Below, in pieces: positions 52,408-61,207 of a stretch of DNA of 64,000 bases. The position numbers were made by a program, and so were the translations under genes. This DNA comes from Natribaculum breve (lineage in GTDB: Archaea; Halobacteriota; Halobacteria; Halobacteriales; Natrialbaceae): contig NZ_CP095390.1 of assembly GCF_023008585.1 (NCBI RefSeq), positions 3,224,001 through 3,288,000 on the forward strand. Reading direction: 5' to 3'. The notes below the pieces were generated by a model. The model searched no databases. It had not been told where the DNA came from and saw only the letters and a list, made by a program, of their open reading frames with translations. Position 1 is the stretch's first letter, and the number at the start of each line of letters is the position of its first letter.

Positions 52408-52567
52408 CGGCCGTACGTCGGGGATTCCGATACGTAAAGTCCCCGAATGGCCCGGGTCGTGTGGGCGGAGAACGTGACCTTTGTCAGTTCGATCCCACGA
52501 TCGGTTTCCGTACGCCGAAAAAACGACCAGAAGGATTCGTCTATCGGAACGGAGACTAACGGAGAAC

Positions 52568-52576
52568 GAAATAGTT
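52568..52576 (+). promoter_or_regulatory. TATA-like box of the mrp operon
   Basis: AAATAGTTT about 80 bases before the GTG at 52656. The leader would be around 55 bases with a Shine-Dalgarno GGAGGTG at 52643-52649. Confidence 0.45.
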
Positions 52577-52655
52577 TTCCTCCGGGTACCGCTTGGTTCG
52601 ACTAACAGAATTCGAGCCATGAGTCACGAAAGCCGGTCGCCTGGAGGTGTACCCC

Positions 52656-53687
52656 GTGGCGGATAAGCGGCTGCTCGTGCCGCTGTCGACGTCGGTGACG
52701 GTTCGCCAGACCGTCGGCTACGCGGTCCGGTCGGCACTCGAGGGGGACGGGCCGGCCGAACTCCACTTCGTCGTCGCGGTCCCGGACGACGCGGGCATGT
52801 CGGGAGACACGCGTCACCTCGAGGAGGCCGACGACCTGCTCGAGCGCGCTCGCACGTGGGCGAACGAGGACGCAGACGACGGGGCGCTGTCCGTCGAGAC
52901 GGCGGTGCTGGGCACCGACGAGTACCTGTTCGGTCCCCGCGACTACGCCGAATCGTTCGCCGCCTACGCCGACGACAACGACGTCGACCGCGTCGTGCTC
53001 GATCCGGAGTACCTGCCCGGAGCGACGTCGCCGATGCTCCAGCCGCTCGAGCGCGAACTCGCCGCGGTCGGACTCGCGTACGACGAAGCACCGGTCGAGC
53101 GGCCGGCCCGGCGCGAACGGCTGGTCGGCGCCGAGAGTCTCGACCGCTTCGTCGGAATGTTCGGCATCTCGTTTGCCTTCTACCTCCTGCTCGGCGATCC
53201 GACCTACTGGTTCGACCTCGTCACCGGCGTGGTCGTGGCGGCGATCGTCTCGATCACGCTCTCGCACGTGACGTTCAGTATCGCGCCACGGAGGATCGAG
53301 TCGCCGATCCGGACCGTCCGCTTTGCGCTGTACGTCCCGCTGTTGCTGTGGGAGATCGTCAAGGCGAACGTCGCGGTCGCGCTCGTGATCCTCCGGCCGT
53401 CGATGCCGATCGAGCCGAAGCTGACCCGGATAAACGCACGGGTCAGCGGCGGCCTGCCCCTGCTGTCGCTCGCAAACAGCATCACGCTGACGCCGGGAAC
53501 GTTGACCGTCCGGGCGAACGACCAGCGACTGGTCGTCCACACGCTCATCGAGGACGCCCGCGAGGACCTCTTCGAGGGCAGACTCGAGCGGGCGGTTCGC
53601 TTCGTCTTCTACGGTCGCGAGGCGGCCGCGATCGCCTCGCCCGAAGAACGGGGCGACGCCGAGATCATTCGGGGTGACGAGTGGTGA
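52656..53687 (+). CDS. mrpE: Mrp antiporter subunit E fused to a UspA-like domain
   Basis: 343 residues from GTG. The first about 140 residues resemble a universal-stress-type alpha/beta fold (DKRLLVPLSTSVTVRQTVGYA). The rest is MrpE: two or three helices, then IVKANVAVALVILRPSMPIEP and NSITLTPGTLTV. Start chosen because GGAGGTG ends 7 bases before it. Subunit E helps assemble the Na+/H+ antiporter. First gene of the operon; it overlaps mrpF by GTGA. Confidence 0.88.
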   Translation: MADKRLLVPLSTSVTVRQTVGYAVRSALEGDGPAELHFVVAVPDDAGMSGDTRHLEEADDLLERARTWANEDADDGALSVETAVLGTDEYLFGPRDYAESFAAYADDNDVDRVVLDPEYLPGATSPMLQPLERELAAVGLAYDEAPVERPARRERLVGAESLDRFVGMFGISFAFYLLLGDPTYWFDLVTGVVVAAIVSITLSHVTFSIAPRRIESPIRTVRFALYVPLLLWEIVKANVAVALVILRPSMPIEPKLTRINARVSGGLPLLSLANSITLTPGTLTVRANDQRLVVHTLIEDAREDLFEGRLERAVRFVFYGREAAAIASPEERGDAEIIRGDEW

Positions 53688-53965
53688 CGGCCGAGTTGCT
53701 CGACGACGTGTTGCTCACGGCGGCCGCGCTGTTCGTCGTCCTCGCGATCGCGATGTTCTACCGCGCGGTCGCCGGTCCGACGACCCAGGATCGGGTGCTG
53801 GCGGTGAACGTCCTCGGGACGAACACCGTCGTCATCCTCGTGTTGCTGGCGGCGGCGCTCGACGAGCCGTGGGTACTCGACATCGCGTTGATCTACGCGC
53901 TGCTCAACTTCCTGATGGCCGTCGCCATCTCGAAGTTCACCGTCGAGCGGGGTGGTGTCCTGTGA
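53684..53965 (+). CDS. mrpF: Mrp antiporter subunit F
   Basis: 93 residues with three membrane helices. The MrpF signature FYRAVAGPTTQDRVLAVN is present. A GTG one codon upstream is possible; this one gives the GTGA overlap with mrpE. It stabilises the Mrp complex. Confidence 0.9.
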   Translation: MTAELLDDVLLTAAALFVVLAIAMFYRAVAGPTTQDRVLAVNVLGTNTVVILVLLAAALDEPWVLDIALIYALLNFLMAVAISKFTVERGGVL

Positions 53966-54285
53966 TCGAGACGATCCGCTTCGGCGCGATCGTCGTCCTC
54001 GTCGCCGGCGGGCTGTTCTTCACGCTCGTCTCGACGGTCGGCGTGCTCCGCCTGCCGGACGTCTACGCACGGGCACACACGGCGTCGCAGGCCGACACCC
54101 TCGGTGCCGGGCTCACGCTCGCGGGCGTCGCGCTCGCGCTCGGCTGGCAGTCGGCGACGATCTACACCGTCCTGTTGCTGTTTTTCGTGTTCCTCACGAA
54201 CCCGACGGCGGCACACGCGATCGCCCGCTCGGCAGCCGAGACCGGCGTCGAACCGCTGACCGACGAGGAGGGTGAGAACCGATGA
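53962..54285 (+). CDS. mrpG: Mrp antiporter subunit G
   Basis: 107 residues with three helices. The family motif LVSTVGVLRLPDVYARAHTAS is intact. GTG start overlapping mrpF (GTGA) and stop overlapping the next ATG. Confidence 0.92.
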   Translation: MIETIRFGAIVVLVAGGLFFTLVSTVGVLRLPDVYARAHTASQADTLGAGLTLAGVALALGWQSATIYTVLLLFFVFLTNPTAAHAIARSAAETGVEPLTDEEGENR

Positions 54286-54821
54286 GCGCGCTCGCGTACG
54301 CGCTCGTGGCGTTCGTCCTCGCGACGGCGATCGCGACGGCGCTGTTTCGCGACGTGCTGTCGACGATCGTCGTCTTCGGGGCGTACAGTCTGGGGATGGC
54401 GATCCTCTACACGTACCTACTCGCACCCGACGTCGCGATGACGGAGGCCGCGATCGGGGCCGGCGTGACGACGGTCCTGTTGCTGTTGACGATCGCCCGG
54501 ACGACCCGTCCGTCGCCCGATCAGCTGTTCGAACGGCTCGACGTACCCGCGGTCGTCGCTGTGGGGGCGTTCCTGCTGGTTGCCGGCACCCAGGTGCTCC
54601 CGGAGATGTGGGCCGTCGGCGACCCGACCGCCCCCGTCTGGTCGAACGCCGAGGTCTCCCAGTACTACATCCAGAACACGTACGCCGACACGCACGCCCA
54701 GAACGCGGTGACGGCCGTCCTCGCGGCCTACCGTGGATTCGACACGTTCGGCGAAGCGGTCGTCGTCTTCGCCGCCGGCGTCGCCGTCTTGCTCGTGTTG
54801 AAACGGGAGGTGTTCGTCTGA
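54282..54821 (+). CDS. DUF4040 / MbhD-like Mrp subunit (MrpA C-terminal part)
   Basis: 179 residues with five helices. It corresponds to the C-terminal part of bacterial MrpA (DUF4040, MbhD), recognisable by VVFGAYSLGMAILYTYLLAPDVAMTEAAIG. In this organism it is a separate gene, as in Mbh/Mrp-type complexes of archaea. ATGA overlap with mrpG. Confidence 0.85.
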   Translation: MSALAYALVAFVLATAIATALFRDVLSTIVVFGAYSLGMAILYTYLLAPDVAMTEAAIGAGVTTVLLLLTIARTTRPSPDQLFERLDVPAVVAVGAFLLVAGTQVLPEMWAVGDPTAPVWSNAEVSQYYIQNTYADTHAQNAVTAVLAAYRGFDTFGEAVVVFAAGVAVLLVLKREVFV

Positions 54822-55309
54822 TGGCCGACGACGTGGCGGACACGTACACGGAAAGCCAGGTGATCATGACCGCCGTGAAGGTCATCGCGCCGTTTACCCT
54901 CACCTACGGGATGTTCATGACCCTTCACGGAGCCGACACGCCCGGCGGCGGCTTCCAGGGCGGGGCCATCGTCGGCGTGACCATCCTCATGCTCGCGTTC
55001 GCCTTCGGCATCGAACCGACCCGCCGGTGGCTCCGCAACTCCGTGCTGGTCTCTCTCGTCACCGGCGGCGTCGTCGTCTTCACCGGCGTCGGCCTCGCGA
55101 CGATCGCACTCGGCGGGAACTTCCTCGAGTACGATCGTTTCTCCGAGATCGGCATCGCCGGCAAGTGGGGGATGGAAGCCATCGAGGTCGGCGGCGTCTC
55201 GCTGATCGTCTCGGGCGTCGTGATCACGCTCTTTTTCGCGATGGCCGCCGGCTTCACGGCCGAACGAGGCCCGACAGCGACGGATGCGGATCGAGGAGGT
55301 GACGACTGA
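54821..55309 (+). CDS. mrpB: Mrp antiporter subunit B
   Basis: 162 residues with four helices. MrpB landmarks: FTLTYGMFMTLHGADTPGGGFQGGAIVG and GGNFLEY. Follows the DUF4040 gene with one-base overlap. Subunit B sits next to the MrpA C-terminal part in known complexes. Confidence 0.92.
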   Translation: MADDVADTYTESQVIMTAVKVIAPFTLTYGMFMTLHGADTPGGGFQGGAIVGVTILMLAFAFGIEPTRRWLRNSVLVSLVTGGVVVFTGVGLATIALGGNFLEYDRFSEIGIAGKWGMEAIEVGGVSLIVSGVVITLFFAMAAGFTAERGPTATDADRGGDD

Positions 55310-55680
55310 TGCTCGAGTTACTCGCTACTCACTACGCCTACGCGCTGATGTTCGTCCTGATCGCCATCGGACTGTACATGATCATCGCCAACCAGAACCT
55401 GGTCAAGAAGGTGATCGGCGTCAGCCTGTTCCAGACGGCGATCTTCCTGTTTTTCATCTCGATGGCCTACGTCGAGGGCGGCTCGGCACCGATCGTCCCC
55501 GCCGACGAGACCCCCGGGGAACTGGTCGTCGCCAGTCCGCTGCCGCAGGTGATCGTGCTCACGGCGATCGTCGTCAGCATTGCGCTGACGGCCGTCGCGC
55601 TCTCGCTCGTCATGCGCATCTACGCCGAGTACGGCACGCTCCGGGAGGACACGCTGACGGAGGTGCGCGCCGATGAGTAG
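55309..55680 (+). CDS. mrpC: Mrp antiporter subunit C
   Basis: 123 residues with three helices, related to NuoK. LYMIIANQNLVKKVIGVSLFQTA and PLPQVIVLTAIVVSIALTA are the typical parts. Eight-base overlap with the next gene. Confidence 0.92.
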   Translation: MLELLATHYAYALMFVLIAIGLYMIIANQNLVKKVIGVSLFQTAIFLFFISMAYVEGGSAPIVPADETPGELVVASPLPQVIVLTAIVVSIALTAVALSLVMRIYAEYGTLREDTLTEVRADE

Positions 55681-57199
55681 CGTCGACCTCGTCCCGGTGT
55701 TGCTGATCGCCACCCCGATCCTCGCGGCGACGCTCCCGATCGCGCTCGGGCTTCGGTTCGATCGCGTCGGCTGGTCGATCGCCGCGCTCACCACGACCGG
55801 CCTGTTCGCCGCGACGGCGTTCCTCGCGACCGTCGTCTACGGCGACGGGGCGACCGTCACGCACGCGCTCGGTGACTTCCCGCAAGAGTACGGCATCGAA
55901 CTCGTCGCCGACGAACTGTCGACGCTGATCGCGTTGCTCGTCACCGGCGTTGCGGCCGGCGTGCTCGCGTACACCCGCACGGGCGGGCCGCGTGGAAACA
56001 CGTTCTACACCGGCTACCTGCTGCTGACCGGCGGCCTGCTCGGCCTGACGATGACCGGCGACGTGTTCAACCTGTTCGTCTTCCTCGAGATCACGGGACT
56101 TGGGACGTACGCCATGATCTCGAGCGGCGACGGCCCCGAATCGGCGGTCGCGGCCCTGAAGTACCTGATCCTCGGCACCGTCGGCGCGTCGATGTACTTA
56201 CTCGGCGTCGGCTTTCTCTTCATGGCGACGGGGACGCTCAACATGGCCGAACTCGCGACGGCGCTCCCCGACGTCGAGGGCCAGGGCGAGACCCTCGTTC
56301 GCGTCGCCTTCGCGTTCGTCTTCGTCGGCTTTTCGATCAAGGTCGCCCAGTGGCCGCTGCACACCTGGCAGCCCGACGCCTACCAGCACGCGCCCGACGG
56401 CGTGACGCCGCTGATCGCCGCGCTCGTCTCGACTGTCTCGGCGTACGCGTTCGGACGGGTGGCGTTTACGGTCTTCGGTGCCGACTTCCTCGCCACCACG
56501 CCCTACGCGTCCGAAGTCGTCGTCACCGTCGGCTCGATCAGCGTCCTCGCCGGCAGCACGCTCGCCGTGATCCAGCGGAAGGTCAAGCGGATGCTGGCGT
56601 ACTCGTCGGTCTCGCAGTTCGGGCTGATCGTCGCCGCCTACGGGCTGGTCACCGAGACCGGCCTCGTCGGCGCGGTCGTCCACCTCGTCGGCCACGGGCT
56701 GACCAAAGCGGGGCTGTTCGCCGCCGTCGCCGTCGTCTCGGTGAGCACCGGCGCTCGCACCGTCGACGAGTACGCCGGCCTCGCCAAGCGACGGCCGGTC
56801 GCCGCGATGGCGATGACCGTCCTGCTCGTCTCGCTCGTCGGCATCCCACCCTCGGTCGGCTTCGTCGGCAAGTGGTACATCGCACTCGGCGCTGTCGAGG
56901 CCGAACTGTGGCCGGTCGCCGCCGTGATCTTCCTGAGCACGATGCTCACGCTCGCGTACGCCGCCCGGCTGCTCGAGAAGATGTACTTCACGCCGGCGGC
57001 ACCGACCGAGCGTCCAGTCCCCCCGGGTGCGGCCGCGACTGACGGCGGCTCGCCGGTCGAGACCGACGACCCCGACCGCGTCACCGTCGGCATGATCGGC
57101 CTCGTCGTCGCTGCGGCCGTGCTGGTCGTCGCGCTCGGCTTCGCCGGTGGAACGTTCTACGACTTGCTCGAGCCGTTCGTCGAAGAGGTGTTCAACTGA
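55673..57199 (+). CDS. mrpD: Mrp antiporter subunit D (proton-translocating)
   Basis: 508 residues with about 14 helices, NuoN/NuoM-like. LEITGLGTYAMIS includes the conserved Glu of helix 5, YLILGTVGASMYLLG the helix 7 Lys, and PLHTWQPDAYQHAPDGVTPLIAALVSTVSAY the broken helix. These conserved charged residues belong to the proton path. Last codon overlaps the next ATG. Confidence 0.92.
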   Translation: MSSVDLVPVLLIATPILAATLPIALGLRFDRVGWSIAALTTTGLFAATAFLATVVYGDGATVTHALGDFPQEYGIELVADELSTLIALLVTGVAAGVLAYTRTGGPRGNTFYTGYLLLTGGLLGLTMTGDVFNLFVFLEITGLGTYAMISSGDGPESAVAALKYLILGTVGASMYLLGVGFLFMATGTLNMAELATALPDVEGQGETLVRVAFAFVFVGFSIKVAQWPLHTWQPDAYQHAPDGVTPLIAALVSTVSAYAFGRVAFTVFGADFLATTPYASEVVVTVGSISVLAGSTLAVIQRKVKRMLAYSSVSQFGLIVAAYGLVTETGLVGAVVHLVGHGLTKAGLFAAVAVVSVSTGARTVDEYAGLAKRRPVAAMAMTVLLVSLVGIPPSVGFVGKWYIALGAVEAELWPVAAVIFLSTMLTLAYAARLLEKMYFTPAAPTERPVPPGAAATDGGSPVETDDPDRVTVGMIGLVVAAAVLVVALGFAGGTFYDLLEPFVEEVFN

Positions 57200-58998
57200 T
57201 GGTAGAGGTCGTCTCCGATCCGCGTCCGATCGCCGCCGTGCTGGCGTCTGCGGTCGCGGTCGTTCTGATCGTCGCGTCGCATCGTCGTCCGAACATCCGC
57301 GAGAGCTGGTCCGTTCTGGCCGCAGTGACGAAGTTCGGCCTCGTCGCGAGTATGCTCCCGGGCGTCCTCGGTGGCGTCGTCTACGAGTGGCGTCTCGGCA
57401 CGTTCGTCGCCGGCGTCGACTTCGCGCTCCGTGCGGACCCGCTCGGAATGCTGTTCGCGCTGCTCGCGAGCTTCCTGTGGATCTTCACGTCGTTCTACGC
57501 GACGGGGTACATGCGCGGACTCGACGAGCACGCCCAGACGCGCTTTTTCGCCGCGTTCGCCGCCAGTCTCTCGACGGCCGTCGGCATCGCGTTCGCCGCG
57601 AACCTGCTGACGATCTTCGTCTTCTACGAGCTACTCTCGCTCGTGACCTACCCGCTTGTCGCCCACAACGAAGACGAAGAGGCGCGCATCGCCGGCCGGA
57701 AGTACGTCACGTACACGTTCTTCGGCGGCGGGGTATTCCTGCTCGCCGGGACCGTCCTGGTCTACTGGCTCACCGCCGGCGTGGGCGACCCGACGCTCGC
57801 GTTCGAGGCCGGCGGCATCGGTGCGCTCGCCGAGGCGGCGAACGCCGAGCCGATGTACGCGCAGGCCGCCTTCTTCCTGCTCGCGGCCGGCTTCGGCGTG
57901 AAAGCCGCCGTCATGCCGCTTCACTCGTGGCTCGCCGACGCGATGGTCGCGCCGACGCCCGTCTCCGGACTGCTCCACGCGGTCGCGGTCGTCAAGTCCG
58001 GCGCGTTCGGCATCGCCCGGCTCATCCTCGAGGTCTACGGCCCCGACCTCGCCGGCGACCTGGGCGTGAACGTCCCGCTCGCGATCCTGGCGGCGTTTAC
58101 GCTCGTGGCCGCGAGCATCATCGCGATGCGCAAAGACCACCTCAAGCGTCGGCTGGCGTACTCGACGACCGCACAGCTGTCGTACATCGTCCTCGGGCTG
58201 TCGCTGTTACATCCCTACGCCATCCTCGGCGCGCTGTTTCACATCCCCGCCCACGCGTTCGGGAAGCTCACGCTGTTCTTCTGTGCGGGTTCGATCCACG
58301 TCGAGACCCACACGGACTACATCAGCGAGATGGCCGGCATCGGCAAGCGGATGCCGCTGACCATGACCGCGTTCACGGTCGGTGCGGCGGGGATGGCCGG
58401 CATGCCGCTGGTCGCCGGCTTCGTCAGCAAGTTCTACATGCTGATCGGCGCGCTCCGTGCCGACTGGTGGATCTTCGCGCTCTCCCTGCTCGTCTCGGGC
58501 GTCCTCAACATCGCGTACTTCTGGCCGGTGGTCTACACCGCCTTCTTCGAGAGCGAGGACCGCCACGACGCCAAACCGCTGCTCGAGTTCCCCATCGGGG
58601 GCATCCGGGAGTCGTACTTCGGTTCCGCTCCGGCAGTCGCCGACGGCGGCACGTCCGAAGGCGAAGAGGAGTACGAGTACGCCGTCGACGAGTATCCAAG
58701 CGACCACACGGTGCCCGACGAGGACGAGGGAGACGGCGAGCACGCCGTCGAACCCGACCACGCCGCCTACGGCGACCACGGCCACGACCACGACCACGGT
58801 GAGGGCCACCACGGCGGCCCGCCTGCCGAGGGCTGGCAACGCCACTCGCCGCTGACCGAAAGCACCTGGCTCATGCTGGTGCCCATCGTCGTGATCGCGA
58901 CCGGCGCGCTCGTCCTCGGCATCGTTCCCGACCGCGCCGTCTTCCTCGAACTCGCCGGCTACGTCGTCGAGGTCGTCACCGGGGAGGTGATCCTCTGA
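57199..58998 (+). CDS. Second antiporter-like subunit (MrpA/MrpD type) with His/Asp-rich loop
   Basis: 599 residues with about 15 helices. FVFYELLSLVTYPLV (Glu), GRKYVTYTFFGGG (Lys) and PLHSWLADAMVAPTPVSGLLHAVAVVKSGA mark the ion-path domain, closer to MrpA N-terminal than MrpD. Near residues 525-542 the loop reads GDHGHDHDHGEGHHGG, a possible metal site not usual in the family. The protein ends with two more helices. Confidence 0.88.
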   Translation: MVEVVSDPRPIAAVLASAVAVVLIVASHRRPNIRESWSVLAAVTKFGLVASMLPGVLGGVVYEWRLGTFVAGVDFALRADPLGMLFALLASFLWIFTSFYATGYMRGLDEHAQTRFFAAFAASLSTAVGIAFAANLLTIFVFYELLSLVTYPLVAHNEDEEARIAGRKYVTYTFFGGGVFLLAGTVLVYWLTAGVGDPTLAFEAGGIGALAEAANAEPMYAQAAFFLLAAGFGVKAAVMPLHSWLADAMVAPTPVSGLLHAVAVVKSGAFGIARLILEVYGPDLAGDLGVNVPLAILAAFTLVAASIIAMRKDHLKRRLAYSTTAQLSYIVLGLSLLHPYAILGALFHIPAHAFGKLTLFFCAGSIHVETHTDYISEMAGIGKRMPLTMTAFTVGAAGMAGMPLVAGFVSKFYMLIGALRADWWIFALSLLVSGVLNIAYFWPVVYTAFFESEDRHDAKPLLEFPIGGIRESYFGSAPAVADGGTSEGEEEYEYAVDEYPSDHTVPDEDEGDGEHAVEPDHAAYGDHGHDHDHGEGHHGGPPAEGWQRHSPLTESTWLMLVPIVVIATGALVLGIVPDRAVFLELAGYVVEVVTGEVIL

Positions 58999-60815
58999 TG
59001 GCACTCGAGGCGCTCACGATGGTCTACCCGCCGCTGGTCGTCTTCGCGGCGGCGCTGCTCGTGCTCGTCTTGCCCCGGATCGCCGGCTTCGCCGTCGGGT
59101 CGGCGAGCCTGCTCGCCGTGATCGCCCTCGCGTGGCTTACCCCCGAGGGTGCACACCTCACCGGGAGCTTCCTCGGCTTCGAGGCCACCCTGTTCCTCGT
59201 CGACGACTTCACCCGGATGCTGGGGATCGTGATGGGCTTTTTGGGTGCGTTCGCGGTCGTCTACGCCTACTCGAGCGAGGCCACCCGGCGGATGACGGCG
59301 TTTGCGCTCGCGTACGTCGCGTCGGCGGTCGGAGCGGCGTTCGCCGGCGACTGGCTCGTGCTCGTGTTCATGGCCGAGATCATGGCGATGACGAGCACGC
59401 TCCTGGTGTGGGACTACGGCGGCGACGCCGTCCGGGCGGGCTTTCGCTACGCGATCGCTCACGGCATCGGCGGCAGTCTCCTGCTCTTTGCGGTCGTCGC
59501 CCACTACGCCGAGGTCGGCTCGTTCGCCTACACCGCAGACGGCATCACCACCGGACTCCCCCTGTTGCTCGCGGTGCTCGGGCTCGGCATCAACTGTGCG
59601 TTCATCGGGCTGCACACGTGGCTGCCCGACACCTACCCAAAGCCCCACTTCGCGGCCTCGGTGTTCCTCGGCGTCTACACGACGAAGACCAGCGCGTACA
59701 TCCTCTACCGGGCGCTCCCCGACGACGGGAACCTGTACGTCGCCTACATGGGCGGCCTGATGGCCATCTACGGGGCGACCTTCGCGTTGCTCCAGCACGA
59801 CATGCGCGCGCTCCTGTCGTATCACATCCAGGCACAGCTCGGGTACATGGTCGCCGGCGTCGGCATCGGCAGCACCCTCGCGGTCGCCGGCGCGATGGGC
59901 CACCTGTTCAACAACGTGCTGTTCAAGAGCCTGCTGTTCATGGCCGTCGGCGTCATCATCTACCGGACCGGCGAGAACGACCTCTACGAACTCGGCGGCC
60001 TCTGGCGGGAGATGCCCCTGACCGCCGTCGGCTTCGGACTCGGCGCGTTCTCGATCACTGCCATCCCCGGCTTCAACGGCTACGTCAGCAAGGGGATGGT
60101 GCTCGACGCCGCCGACCCCCACTACTACGGCGCGCCCGAGTACGAGGTGCTGTACTGGCTGTTGATGATCGGTGCTGTCGGGACGCTGCTCTCCTTCATC
60201 AAACTCGGCTACTACGCCTTCTTCCACGGCGAGAGCGACCTCGAGGTCGCCGACGCCAGACCCGGCCAGACGGTCGCGATGCTCGCGGTCGGGGGCGCGT
60301 GTCTCGCCCTTGGCCTGTGGTGGCAGGGCTTCGTCGACCTCCTCCCCGGCATCGAAGGGCAGGCGTTCCAGTACACGGGCGGCGAAGGCCACCTCCACCC
60401 CTACAGCCCCGGCCACCTGCGTGACTCGGTCGTCCTCGCCACCGTCGCGGCCGTCGCGTTCGCACTCGTCCGCAAGCCGCTGTCGAAACTCGGGCACGTC
60501 CCCGACGTCGAGGTGATCGTCAATCCGGCGATGTACCACCTCGGACGGGGGTCGATGCGGGCGATCACCGAGACGTTCGCCGCCGTCGACGCCGTCGCCG
60601 TCGGGTTCGTCCGCCGGTGTTACTGGATCGGCAACAACCCGACCGTCGCGGTCGACCGCGTCGCCCGCAAGGTGCCCGATCGGCTCGTCGACACCCGCGA
60701 CCGACGCGTGGCAAACGGCGGCCGTCCCTCGCGGCTCTTCCTGCGTGCGGGGATCGGTACGACGGTGCTGTTCGTCACGGTCGCGTTGACGATCGTGCTG
60801 TGGCTGCTGGTCTAG
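58998..60815 (+). CDS. Third antiporter-like subunit (MrpD-type)
   Basis: 605 residues with about 16 helices. EIMAMTSTLLVWDYGG, FRYAIAHGIGGSLLLF and GLHTWLPDTYPKPHFAASVFLG match the NuoL/N family, but the helix 7 Lys position reads Arg-Tyr-Ala-Ile-Ala-His, lacking a clear Lys. HIQAQLGYMVAG and FKSLLFMAVGVI are further landmarks. It closes the operon. The C-terminal 100 residues are a soluble, Arg-rich extension before a last helix. Confidence 0.86.
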   Translation: MALEALTMVYPPLVVFAAALLVLVLPRIAGFAVGSASLLAVIALAWLTPEGAHLTGSFLGFEATLFLVDDFTRMLGIVMGFLGAFAVVYAYSSEATRRMTAFALAYVASAVGAAFAGDWLVLVFMAEIMAMTSTLLVWDYGGDAVRAGFRYAIAHGIGGSLLLFAVVAHYAEVGSFAYTADGITTGLPLLLAVLGLGINCAFIGLHTWLPDTYPKPHFAASVFLGVYTTKTSAYILYRALPDDGNLYVAYMGGLMAIYGATFALLQHDMRALLSYHIQAQLGYMVAGVGIGSTLAVAGAMGHLFNNVLFKSLLFMAVGVIIYRTGENDLYELGGLWREMPLTAVGFGLGAFSITAIPGFNGYVSKGMVLDAADPHYYGAPEYEVLYWLLMIGAVGTLLSFIKLGYYAFFHGESDLEVADARPGQTVAMLAVGGACLALGLWWQGFVDLLPGIEGQAFQYTGGEGHLHPYSPGHLRDSVVLATVAAVAFALVRKPLSKLGHVPDVEVIVNPAMYHLGRGSMRAITETFAAVDAVAVGFVRRCYWIGNNPTVAVDRVARKVPDRLVDTRDRRVANGGRPSRLFLRAGIGTTVLFVTVALTIVLWLLV

Positions 60816-60987
60816 ATCGGCGGTAGTTTCGCCGAACGAGAACCTCTTCCTCGAGTTGCCGTCAGCGAGACGATAGTGTTTCCCTCGACTACTCCCGGTA
60901 CGGCGGGACTACACCGGCTCCGTCGCACTCGATCGCTCTGCGATCGACTCGCCCTCCGTCCTGCCGCCCGATGTACTATCAACGATC

Positions 60988-60996
60988 TTTAAACTT
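60988..60996 (+). promoter_or_regulatory. TATA box for the glycosyltransferase unit
   Basis: TTTAAACTT sits 20 to 28 bases before the ATG at 61016, as in leaderless promoters, or gives the GT2 gene (61208) a leader of about 190 bases. Confidence 0.5.
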
Positions 60997-61015
60997 TTCC
61001 GTTTCCCACACATAG

Positions 61016-61084
61016 ATGGCGCAGAGACGTTCTCTACCGCCCGAAAATGTATTCCTGACTTATGGCAGCAAAGGTGAAGAATAA
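61016..61084 (+). CDS. 22-residue micro-ORF (candidate)
   Basis: ATG placed exactly where a leaderless transcript would begin; it reads MAQRRSLPPENVFLTYGSKG plus EE and stop TAA. No family. It could be a leader peptide for the glycosyltransferase genes or chance. Confidence 0.35.
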   Translation: MAQRRSLPPENVFLTYGSKGEE

Positions 61085-61115
61085 CAATCACTCGAGGGCC
61101 GGACTACCGGGATAG

Positions 61116-61199
61116 ATGAGGGCGAACGTGACACGACAGACGACGGTGCCGGTTCTGGACGGCGATCGAATTCGGGTGACGGTCGGCCCGCCGGGGTGA
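61116..61199 (+). CDS. 27-residue small ORF (candidate)
   Basis: It begins MRANVTRQTTVPVLDG and ends VGPPG, with TGA overlapping a GTG (61196) that is in frame with the GT2 gene. Coupling through GTGA is possible. Evidence is weak. Confidence 0.3.
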   Translation: MRANVTRQTTVPVLDGDRIRVTVGPPG

Positions 61200-61207
61200 G
61201 TGGACCC

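Larger units (their letters stand above)
60816..61207. other. Intergenic region with small-ORF candidates
   Basis: 392 bp. The first half has no structure I can name. The second half has a TTTAAA box at 60988-60993 and two short frames (separate entries) before the GT2 gene. Confidence 0.5.

Noticed and set aside
52619..52666. 15-codon frame as a separate gene
   Set aside because: Too short and overlapping the mrpE start; kept only as a possible regulatory upstream ORF in the findings.
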